This document shows, piece by piece, positions 1-5,137 of a DNA stretch of 6,406 nt. Each line of letters starts with the position of its first letter. Positions within the stretch are counted from its first letter, which is position 1. The position numbers and the translations under genes are program-made. The DNA is from an uncultured Clostridia bacterium (GTDB taxonomy: Bacteria > Bacillota > Clostridia > TANB77 > CAG-508): NCBI GenBank assembly GCA_948517135.1, contig CAORJJ010000053.1:1-6406 (forward strand), written 5' to 3'. A model generated the notes under the pieces. It worked only from the letters and a program-made list of their open reading frames with translations, was not told the DNA's origin and did no database searches.

Positions 1-596
1 GTTTCATTCATACACTCTTCAATTTTATTCTCGCAACTTGTAATGATTGAATTATAATCATTATACTTTTTCAATGCAATTTCTTTTTTTTCATTATATA
101 TTTCTAGTGGATCTATTAGTTCTTTTAACATTGTACAATATTCTTTATAATCCTTTTTTTCTAATGTCAAATTTAGCTGTGGAGTTAATTTTTCTTTTTT
201 ATCTAAATATTCTTTATATTGATCAGATTTTATAAATTCTTCTTTAGAATCATATATCTTCTTAGCATTTACTAATGAAATTTTTTGATTTGCGCGTGCT
301 TCTCTTAATTCCAACTGTAAATTAACAAATTGAAATTCGCGTTCTTCATTTAATCTATTAATTTCTTTTATGTAATTAGATTTTAACTCTTCAATCCTAT
401 TAGTATATTCTTCATAATCAATTCCATAAAAACTAGCTTGAACTTTTAAATTTTCTTCTATCGCTTCTATTCCATTTTTCGTTTCTTCATATATTTTTCT
501 TGTGTATAGAGCTGATATCAATTCTGTTTTTGTAGATTCTAGTTTCATAGTTTCTCTCATATTATCTAATAGTCTATATCCTAAAGATCTCTCCAT
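1..596 (-). CDS. Highly charged, probably coiled-coil protein of unknown function (3' end outside window)
   Basis: I do not recognise this gene. Reading from ATG at 596, 198 codons run without a stop to the left edge, so the C-terminus is missing. The start MERSLGYRLL is preceded by AGGAG (complement of 603-607) with 6 bases of spacing, which supports it well. The protein is rich in Glu, Lys, Asn, Ile and Leu, with long stretches of helical, heptad-like character (roughly residues 60-105 and 120-198) that suggest coiled coil. It shows no signal peptide, no membrane segment and no catalytic motif that I can see. It starts 35 bases after the stop of the 45-aa gene and is probably co-transcribed with it. 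It could be a structural or scaffold protein of a mobile element or phage-like module, but that is speculation. I am confident that it is coding and have no functional call. Confidence 0.8.
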   Translation of the reverse strand, partial: MERSLGYRLLDNMRETMKLESTKTELISALYTRKIYEETKNGIEAIEENLKVQASFYGIDYEEYTNRIEELKSNYIKEINRLNEEREFQFVNLQLELREARANQKISLVNAKKIYDSKEEFIKSDQYKEYLDKKEKLTPQLNLTLEKKDYKEYCTMLKELIDPLEIYNEKKEIALKKYNDYNSIITSCENKIEECMNE

Positions 597-602
597 ATTA
601 AT

Positions 603-607
603 CTCCT
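603..607 (-). promoter_or_regulatory. Ribosome binding site of the coiled-coil gene
   Basis: AGGAG on the minus strand, 6 bases before the ATG at 596. It fixes the start of a gene whose stop is outside the window. Confidence 0.75.
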
Positions 608-631
608 ATATCAACATAATTAATACCTATT

Positions 632-769
632 TTAATTTTGATTTTTAAGTTTCTCTTCTATCATTATTTGTCTATCCATTAACTGCTTATATAAAGTTAA
701 GAGCTTTTTATCTGGCATATTTCCATAATCAATTTCTTTGCCAGAAACAGTGATTTTCTTTTCACTCAT
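632..769 (-). CDS. Small 45-aa protein of unknown function
   Basis: A short open frame from ATG (769) to TAA (632-634). It begins MSEKKITVSGKEIDYGNM and continues with an amphipathic helix-like half (LLTLYKQLMDRQ, then IMIEEKL). A GGAG site (complement of 779-782) lies 9 bases upstream of the ATG. It is the first gene after the operon terminator and lies 35 bases before the coiled-coil gene, so the two probably form a transcription unit. The layout, with a short beta-like start (ITVSGKEIDY) followed by one helix, resembles small helical adaptor or regulatory proteins in general, but I recognise no family. Support comes from the ribosome binding site, lysine/glutamate-rich composition like its neighbour, and tight spacing. 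Confidence 0.65.
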   Translation of the reverse strand: MSEKKITVSGKEIDYGNMPDKKLLTLYKQLMDRQIMIEEKLKNQN

Positions 770-807
770 AATAAGATTCTCCACTTTCCCTTTTATAATT
801 ATAATTT

Positions 808-836
808 ATTATATCATTAATTTTTTTATTTAAAAT
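808..836 (-). promoter_or_regulatory. Possible promoter for the 45-aa / coiled-coil gene pair
   Basis: A perfect TATAAT (complement of 808-813) lies 38 bases upstream of the 45-aa gene. At 17-base spacing the -35 position reads ATTTTA (831-836), which is weak. A second TATAAT (798-803) has no better partner. A promoter is expected because a strong terminator closes the preceding operon, but the region is so AT-rich that a chance TATAAT is likely. Confidence 0.35.
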
Positions 837-856
837 AATATTTACCAAAATGTAAC

Positions 857-898
857 AAAAAAGAAAAAGAGTAAGAAATATTTTCTTACTCTTTTTTA
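857..898 (-). terminator. Intrinsic terminator after the coupling-protein operon
   Basis: A perfect 15-bp inverted repeat (864-878 with 882-896) has a 3-base loop. The minus-strand transcript continues into a T-rich tract (TTTTTCTTTTTTG). It starts within a few bases of the coupling-protein stop codon. The other strand also ends in a T-run, so the structure could work in both directions, although no plus-strand gene is seen. Confidence 0.85.
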
Positions 899-2437
899 TT
901 AATCATCTGAATCTATTGAGCCAAACAATTCATCAAATTTTGCTTCTAATTCTTTTTGAATATCTATTAGTTCTGCTTGTCTTTTTTCTTCTTCAACTGG
1001 ATCTAAGTGTTCTTCCATCATACTTGGTTGTGGTGTTGATGATACATTATTATTTGCTGGATTTGGAACATTCAATTCATCAGATTCATCTGCAAATAGA
1101 TTATCTAATGATTCCAAAGAAGCAGCTGCACCTCCACCAGTTGAACCTGCTTCATCTCTAGGAGCATATGGATTGAATTTTCTCCATACACCTCTTTCAA
1201 TATTAACATCATTATGATCTACTTTAAATTTTGTAACCAATTTTCCTTCTGGATATTTAAAATAGTAATATTTATTAGCTTTAACTGGTTTTATACCTTT
1301 TTCATAGATAATACAAAGATCATTATCCATTCTTCTTAATTCATCTGGCGTCATAAGTGCTCTACCCATAACTTGGTCAGATTCACTCTTACCTTGTTTC
1401 CAGTCTTCTCTATCTTTATTAACAGAAATATTATCTCTTGTTATTGTTTTTTCTCCTAATGCTTTTGAAAAATATTCTACTGTTTTTTGTGAGTTAGAAC
1501 CTAGGAAAAGATGAGTATCACAGTTACCTATGATTGTTTCATAAGCCTCTTTGTAAACTGCTTCTAACTGATCTAAGTTCTGCAAAATAACACTAAATGA
1601 TAGTTTTCTACTTCTTGATGTTGAAATCTTTTTATCGAAATCTGGTATTTGTCCAATGTTAGCAAACTCATCAAGAATAAAATATGTAGGTACAGGAAGT
1701 TCTCCTCCCTTAGCATCTGCAAAATCGTATAATTGTTGTATCATTTGTGAGAAGAATATTGTTAATAAGAAGTCATATGCTGTATGTGTATCTGAAGAAA
1801 TAACATATACTGCTGTTTTCTTATTACCAATTTCTGTAAAATCTATTGTATCTGTTGATGTAACTTCTGCAATTTCTTTTGAATCGAATTTACCAAGTTT
1901 TGATTGTAATGTACCTAGTACAGAACCAAAAGTCTTTTCTGGTAACATTTCAATATTTTTATAATACATTCTAGCTGGATGGTCTAGTGGTAATTGATTC
2001 ATTAAGTTTGTAAGTAAGTTATCTCCACCATTACTATTAGCTGTTCTAACAAGTTCTGAACAACTTGCTAAACTTTGTTCTTCTGGTGGACATGTAGATT
2101 TTAAGTAGTAAATTAATGCTTTCATTAGCATTTCAGACATATCATCCCAAAATGGGTCTGAACTTTTTCCATCGCCTTGTCCTTTTACTATTGTATTTGC
2201 AATAATATCAACATCTATCTCATTATTTATATGATGTAAAGGGTTATAACCATCACTGTGTTGTGGATGTACTAAATTTAATACTTTTACATCATAACCT
2301 TTTGATTTAAAATAACCTGCTGTCTTATCATATAATTCACCTTTAGGGTCTGTAAATACATAAGAACCCAATAATTGTAATGCATTAGGTATAACGAATG
2401 AAGCTGATTTACCAGCACCAGAACCTCCGTACAACAA
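899..2437 (-). CDS. VirD4/TraG-family type IV coupling ATPase, C-terminal ATPase part (downstream of frameshift)
   Basis: This is the catalytic portion of a type IV secretion coupling protein, the inner-membrane ATPase that recruits the relaxase-DNA complex and feeds it to the conjugation channel. It opens with Walker A YGGSGAGKS. It then has the FTDPKGELY motif typical of the TraG/VirD4 family, the DPFWDDMSEMLMKALIYYL segment, Walker B YFILDEFANIG (about residue 252-262 of this part), and the ISTSRSRKLSFSVILQNLDQL block with its conserved Gln. The C-terminal 70 or so residues form an acidic, Asp/Glu-rich tail of the kind that can contact substrates or partners. This frame has no credible start of its own: position 2437 is a TTG without a ribosome binding site, inside the P-loop region. 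The reading frame is intact for 510 codons. Joined to the upstream part by skipping one base, the product would be about 669 aa, plausible for a Gram-positive coupling protein. Confidence 0.9.
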   Translation of the reverse strand: MLYGGSGAGKSASFVIPNALQLLGSYVFTDPKGELYDKTAGYFKSKGYDVKVLNLVHPQHSDGYNPLHHINNEIDVDIIANTIVKGQGDGKSSDPFWDDMSEMLMKALIYYLKSTCPPEEQSLASCSELVRTANSNGGDNLLTNLMNQLPLDHPARMYYKNIEMLPEKTFGSVLGTLQSKLGKFDSKEIAEVTSTDTIDFTEIGNKKTAVYVISSDTHTAYDFLLTIFFSQMIQQLYDFADAKGGELPVPTYFILDEFANIGQIPDFDKKISTSRSRKLSFSVILQNLDQLEAVYKEAYETIIGNCDTHLFLGSNSQKTVEYFSKALGEKTITRDNISVNKDREDWKQGKSESDQVMGRALMTPDELRRMDNDLCIIYEKGIKPVKANKYYYFKYPEGKLVTKFKVDHNDVNIERGVWRKFNPYAPRDEAGSTGGGAAASLESLDNLFADESDELNVPNPANNNVSSTPQPSMMEEHLDPVEEEKRQAELIDIQKELEAKFDELFGSIDSDD

Positions 2438-2909
2438 GTACGTTTACGTTACCACGTTTATCAACTGGTAAGTAATTTTTTTCAGCTAAAACAATACCTT
2501 TATTTTTACTTAATACTCTATATTGTTCTCCGCCTTCGCTCCAATCACTTGAACCGTTTTCAATATCTTCATATTCATGTTTTGGAAGTGCTCTTACAAT
2601 TCCTACAAATGCTGCTACAAAATATATTCCAAAAAAGAATTTGGTTATATTCCAAAAATATAATCCACCCATTTTTGTTTCAAAAATAGCTTTAAAAGCA
2701 TTAAGTGGATTTGAAAGTCCTTCTCCCATTTTAATGAAGAATTGCTCCCAATCAAAATTTATTTCTGGTGGTACATTTTTAGCATAAGCAGTTGCTACTG
2801 CAAGTGGCGCTCCACCCCAAACTAATATTACTAATACTAATACTATTCCTACAATAAGTTTTGCTCTTATTTTTCTTATTGCAGATTTCAATTTATCGAA
2901 AAATCCCAT
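2409..2909 (-). CDS. VirD4/TraG-family coupling protein, N-terminal membrane part (frameshifted)
   Basis: The N-terminal portion of the same coupling protein. ATG at 2909 is preceded by AGGTGAT (2915-2921) with 5-base spacing. Two membrane segments are visible: residues about 17-41 (IVGIVLVLVILV core) and about 84-107 (FFFGIYFVAAFVGIV core), separated by a 40-residue loop, which is the usual anchor of these ATPases. The cytoplasmic lead-in (NGSSDWSEGGEQYRVL, then KRGNVNVLV) matches the region just before the P-loop in this family. The frame then departs into a short nonsense tail (VRRFWCW) and stops at 2409-2411, while the P-loop continues in the +1 frame. As written, this frame makes a 166-aa membrane stub without an ATPase. 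It starts 47 bases after the 131-aa gene, in the same operon. Confidence 0.85.
   Translation of the reverse strand: MGFFDKLKSAIRKIRAKLIVGIVLVLVILVWGGAPLAVATAYAKNVPPEINFDWEQFFIKMGEGLSNPLNAFKAIFETKMGGLYFWNITKFFFGIYFVAAFVGIVRALPKHEYEDIENGSSDWSEGGEQYRVLSKNKGIVLAEKNYLPVDKRGNVNVLVVRRFWCW
2412..2443 (-). other. Frameshift window within the coupling-protein gene
   Basis: The upstream frame is open until TAA at 2409-2411. The downstream frame has its nearest upstream stop, TAA, at 2444-2446. The switch must therefore occur within 2412-2443. Skipping one base restores a family-like junction, VNVLV followed by YGGSGAGKS. The minus-strand context is CTT GTT G TAC GGA GGT, with the extra base most naturally at 2432. 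The change corresponds to a one-base insertion (or two-base deletion) in the gene. It could be a real mutation, a sequencing or assembly error, or +1 recoding. I see no homopolymer and no established slippery motif. Confidence 0.85.
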
Positions 2910-2956
2910 TTTTTATCACCTTTTCATAAGTAAAATTATAATATTTATAAAAGAGA

Positions 2957-3352
2957 TTATTTTTCTTGATCTACGTCTTCTCTTTCTGAATTTTCTTTTC
3001 CTTTTTTAGATTTACTATCTTTGTCTTTCTCTTTTTCTAAATCATAAACTTTTACATAAACTCCTGCTAATTCAACATTTGCTAAAGTTTGTGTAATAGG
3101 ATTTGATGCTTCTATTGTTGTATTAGCTGTTGTTGCAGTTTCATCGCTACTTCCTGCTGAACCTGTATTTTCATCTAATTCTCTTTGATTTATTTCGAAT
3201 GTTGTACAATTAGCATTTATTGTTTTATCAGGATCTCCAGTAAATTTATGAATATCTTCTATTATTTCAGCATTATGTTGAACTCCTAATTCAGTTTTTT
3301 TCTTTGCATTACCATTTTTACTAACCCCATTTGAAGTTTTAGTATCTCCCAT
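2957..3352 (-). CDS. Low-complexity 131-aa protein of unknown function in the coupling-protein operon
   Basis: I recognise no family. The product begins MGDTKTSNGVSKNGNAKKK, is Asn/Thr/Ser/Lys-rich throughout and looks mostly disordered. One more ordered stretch near the C-terminus (ANVELAGVYVKVYDLEK) could form a beta hairpin. The protein ends in a very charged Lys/Glu/Asp tail. There is no signal peptide or membrane segment. I chose ATG at 3352 over an in-frame GTG at 3376 because AAAGGAG (3362-3368) lies 9 bases before the ATG, and starting at the GTG would translate through that site. It lies 37 bases after the 175-aa gene and 47 bases before the coupling protein. An accessory role in conjugation, such as a flexible adaptor, is inference from position only. 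Confidence 0.75.
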   Translation of the reverse strand: MGDTKTSNGVSKNGNAKKKTELGVQHNAEIIEDIHKFTGDPDKTINANCTTFEINQRELDENTGSAGSSDETATTANTTIEASNPITQTLANVELAGVYVKVYDLEKEKDKDSKSKKGKENSEREDVDQEK

Positions 3353-3361
3353 TTTTAAATT

Positions 3362-3368
3362 CTCCTTT
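3362..3368 (-). promoter_or_regulatory. Ribosome binding site deciding the start of the 131-aa gene
   Basis: AAAGGAG on the minus strand, 9 bases before ATG at 3352. It lies downstream of the alternative GTG at 3376, which rules against that longer start. Confidence 0.75.
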
Positions 3369-3389
3369 CGGCTCACTTGTTCTTAAATT

Positions 3390-3917
3390 TTATTTTCTAC
3401 CATCTTTAATTTCAAACGCAAAATATTTCTTGTAGGGTTTTAATTTACATTTTCCTTTTACTTCATTTGCATCTTCATCAAAGTATAAAATTGGTTTTAC
3501 TTCTTCACCAGTTTCTGGATCTATTATAGAAATAGGTCTTTTCATATTTGGTGTATATGCAAAATCTTTATACTCAGTTTCCTCTTCATTATATAAAGTT
3601 TTAAATTTCATTGGCATAGGTTTTTTAGAAATCTTTACAACATCATAATCTAAAAATCCCATATTAACTACTACCTTTTCTTTTGCAAAAGATAGAATTA
3701 CTAACGGATTTCCTTCAGGAGCTGGATTATTAACAAAAAATGTTTTCTTGTTGTTTGCTCCTATTAATTCTTCTGAATATTCCAATCTTTCAACTGTATA
3801 CTTAGGTCCATTCTTTGCAAATTCTTTTTCTGTTTTATTGACTTGATATATTACAGTTTTTATATCCTGTGGATCTGTAATACTAAAATATTTTCCTTGT
3901 AAACTATCTTCAACCAT
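3390..3917 (-). CDS. 175-aa protein of unknown function, first gene of the coupling-protein operon
   Basis: No family recognised. ATG at 3917 is preceded by AAGGAGAG with GGAG 12 bases upstream, a slightly long spacing but with no better start. The protein is soluble-looking, with alternating hydrophobic and charged residues typical of beta-rich folds (PLVILSFAKEKVVVNMGF, KKYFAFEIKDGRK). It also has a loop-like IDPETGEEVKPILYFDEDAN segment. There is no signal peptide, no membrane helix, no cysteine pair pattern and no evident catalytic motif. It follows a near-consensus promoter and precedes the 131-aa gene and the coupling protein. This suggests it works with the secretion machinery or relaxosome, but that rests on context alone. 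Coding status is well supported by the promoter, ribosome binding site and full-length open frame. Confidence 0.8.
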   Translation of the reverse strand: MVEDSLQGKYFSITDPQDIKTVIYQVNKTEKEFAKNGPKYTVERLEYSEELIGANNKKTFFVNNPAPEGNPLVILSFAKEKVVVNMGFLDYDVVKISKKPMPMKFKTLYNEEETEYKDFAYTPNMKRPISIIDPETGEEVKPILYFDEDANEVKGKCKLKPYKKYFAFEIKDGRK

Positions 3918-3991
3918 TTATCTTTTACTCTCCTTATAAAAGTTTATTACAAATGTGACTTGTCTTTTGATTTTATTAAAATTACATTACA

Positions 3992-4020
3992 ATTATATCT
4001 TAATAGAATTCAAAAGTCAA
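3992..4020 (-). promoter_or_regulatory. Near-consensus sigma-A promoter of the coupling-protein operon
   Basis: TTGACT (-35, complement of 4015-4020) and TATAAT (-10, complement of 3992-3997) are separated by exactly 17 bases. Transcription should start near 3985, giving an untranslated leader of about 68 bases before the ATG at 3917. The -35 box lies only about 22 bases past the J-domain gene's stop codon. I see no operator-like palindrome over it. Confidence 0.85.
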
Positions 4021-4042
4021 TATTTTATTCTGTTTATGTTAA

Positions 4043-4936
4043 CTATTTTCTAGGATTAAATTTTGACAATTCATCCATTTTCTTGAATAGTTCTAAAACC
4101 TCTTCTGCTGGGTTTTTAGGAATCATAATTTTAGTATCTAAAATTAATTTTCCTCTTCCACCTTTTCCATCTTTATAACCTTTATTTTCAATTTCTATTT
4201 TTTCACCACTTTGAATTCCAGCAGGTACATAAACAGAAACATCTTCATTAATTCCATTTATAACTACTTTTGTACTAAGAGCTGCTTCCCATGGTGTTAA
4301 ATATAAATTTGTTTTTAGATCATATCCACTTAATGTAAATTTCTCATCATTTTTTATTTTAACTCTAATAAATAAATCTCCATTTTTTCCACCAGCTTTA
4401 CCTTGTTTACCTTGTCCAACTATTCTAATCTTTTCATTATTCTGTATTCCTGCGGGTACTTGGACTTTAAACTTTTTCAATTTGCCTTCAACAGTTCTTA
4501 CACCTATTGTTTGCTCTTTTCCTCTAAATGCATCTTCTATTGAAATATTTATTTCTGTTTCAACATTTTCTCCTCTAACAGCTGTATTCTTTTTGGCTTT
4601 TCCTTTTAATACATTCTTTTCTTCAGCATTTCCAAAAAACATATTAAAGAAATCACTAAATAATGAATCTTTGCTTCGTTTGCTTTCTTCGTATGTTGCA
4701 TTTGCTTTTCCTACGTTTCTATGCCACATTCTATCGTATTTTCTTTTACTTATGCTGTCTGAAAGAACTCTATAAGCTTCATTTATATCTTTAAATCTTT
4801 CTTCATATTTTTGATTTGATATATTAACATCAGGATGATATTTTTTTGCTTGTTCCCTATATGCTGTTTTTATTTCTGCCTGACTTACCTTATTTGTCTG
4901 TAAACCTAATATTTTATAATAATCTTTAAATATCAT
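4043..4936 (-). CDS. J-domain co-chaperone, CbpA/type II DnaJ-like
   Basis: A 297-aa Hsp40 co-chaperone that would stimulate DnaK ATPase and deliver unfolded clients in the cytoplasm. The J domain is at residues 1-70 (DYYKILGL, AYREQAKKYHPDVN with HPD at 34-36, INEAYRVLSD). A short Phe-rich linker (SLFSDFFNMFFGN, about 91-103) stands where the Gly/Phe region normally lies. Two C-terminal substrate-binding domains follow: about 122-195 (VPAGIQNNEKIRIVGQG, GDLFIRVKI) and about 200-275 (YDLKTNLYLTPWEAAL, YVPAGIQSGEKIEI). The four CxxCxGxG zinc-binding repeats of classical DnaJ are absent and the length is close to CbpA, so this is type II rather than the main DnaJ. The start has GGGGGA 7 bases upstream. 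No CIRCE/HrcA operator is seen. No terminator separates it from the operon that follows, so read-through into the coupling-protein genes is possible. Confidence 0.92.
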   Translation of the reverse strand: MIFKDYYKILGLQTNKVSQAEIKTAYREQAKKYHPDVNISNQKYEERFKDINEAYRVLSDSISKRKYDRMWHRNVGKANATYEESKRSKDSLFSDFFNMFFGNAEEKNVLKGKAKKNTAVRGENVETEINISIEDAFRGKEQTIGVRTVEGKLKKFKVQVPAGIQNNEKIRIVGQGKQGKAGGKNGDLFIRVKIKNDEKFTLSGYDLKTNLYLTPWEAALSTKVVINGINEDVSVYVPAGIQSGEKIEIENKGYKDGKGGRGKLILDTKIMIPKNPAEEVLELFKKMDELSKFNPRK

Positions 4937-4943
4937 TTCAACA

Positions 4944-4949
4944 TCCCCC
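4944..4949 (-). promoter_or_regulatory. Ribosome binding site of the J-domain gene
   Basis: GGGGGA on the minus strand, 7 bases before the ATG at 4936. It is a G-only variant of the usual GGAGG type seen elsewhere in the window, and it also abuts a three-codon ATG-TTG-AAA-TGA frame overlapping the real start. Confidence 0.55.
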
Positions 4950-4972
4950 GAACCCTTTTAAAATTCTTTTTG

Positions 4973-5001
4973 ATTATATCATGTTAGTTTTTCTTTGTGA
5001 A
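4973..5001 (-). promoter_or_regulatory. Sigma-A type promoter of the J-domain gene
   Basis: TTCACA (-35, complement of 4996-5001) and TATAAT (-10, complement of 4973-4978) at 17-base spacing, 36 bases upstream of the start codon. Only one base of the -35 box differs from consensus. The leader would be about 30 bases. The upstream stretch 5002-5090 is AT-rich and holds no gene or clear operator. Confidence 0.75.
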
Positions 5002-5090
5002 GTTTTTTTGTTATTATTTCGAAAAATATTTTGTATTAAAATAAAAGGGATTGATTCTAAAATATCTAACATTTTAACTATGTTATTTTT

Positions 5091-5132
5091 AAACAAAAAA
5101 GAGCATTTAGACATAATCTAAAAGCTCTTTTT
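5091..5132 (-). terminator. Intrinsic terminator after the D-Ala--D-Ala ligase gene
   Basis: An inverted repeat pairs 5096-5111 with 5117-5132 (AAAAAGAGC then TTTAGA, with one A-A mismatch) around a 5-base loop. The minus-strand transcript continues TTTTTTGTTT. It begins 6 bases after the ligase stop codon. It separates the ligase from the J-domain gene. Confidence 0.85.
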
Positions 5133-5137
5133 ATAAT

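Noticed and set aside
47..235. Plus-strand open frame of 62 codons
   Set aside because: It is antisense to the better-supported coiled-coil gene, Phe/Leu-rich as expected from the complement of Lys/Glu codons, and has no ribosome binding site.
916..1964. Two plus-strand open frames inside the coupling-protein gene (916-1161 and 1656-1964)
   Set aside because: Both are shadows of a gene with clear VirD4/TraG motifs on the other strand.
2409..2443. Classical programmed frameshift (prfB-like or -1 slippery heptamer) in the coupling protein
   Set aside because: There is no X-XXY-YYZ heptamer, no stop codon at the shift site and no upstream Shine-Dalgarno at the right distance. The GGAGGT seen is downstream and simply encodes the Gly-Gly of the P-loop.
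3353..3376. GTG start extending the 131-aa protein by 8 residues
   Set aside because: The strong AAAGGAG site lies after this GTG and is well placed for the ATG at 3352.
3918..3985. Riboswitch or attenuator in the leader of the 175-aa gene
   Set aside because: Only a very weak ACAA/TTGT pairing is visible and there is no terminator hairpin.
3960..4775. Two plus-strand open frames (3960-4178 and 4482-4775)
   Set aside because: They overlap the J-domain gene or its downstream promoter on the opposite strand and show no protein-like features.
4936..4946. Three-codon leader ATG-TTG-AAA-TGA overlapping the J-domain start
   Set aside because: The G-rich ribosome binding site directly abuts its ATG, too close to be used; it is probably chance.
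5002..5090. Possible regulatory RNA or operator between the ligase terminator and the J-domain promoter
   Set aside because: The stretch is AT-rich, without a stable hairpin, a CIRCE-like repeat or an open frame; I see nothing there.
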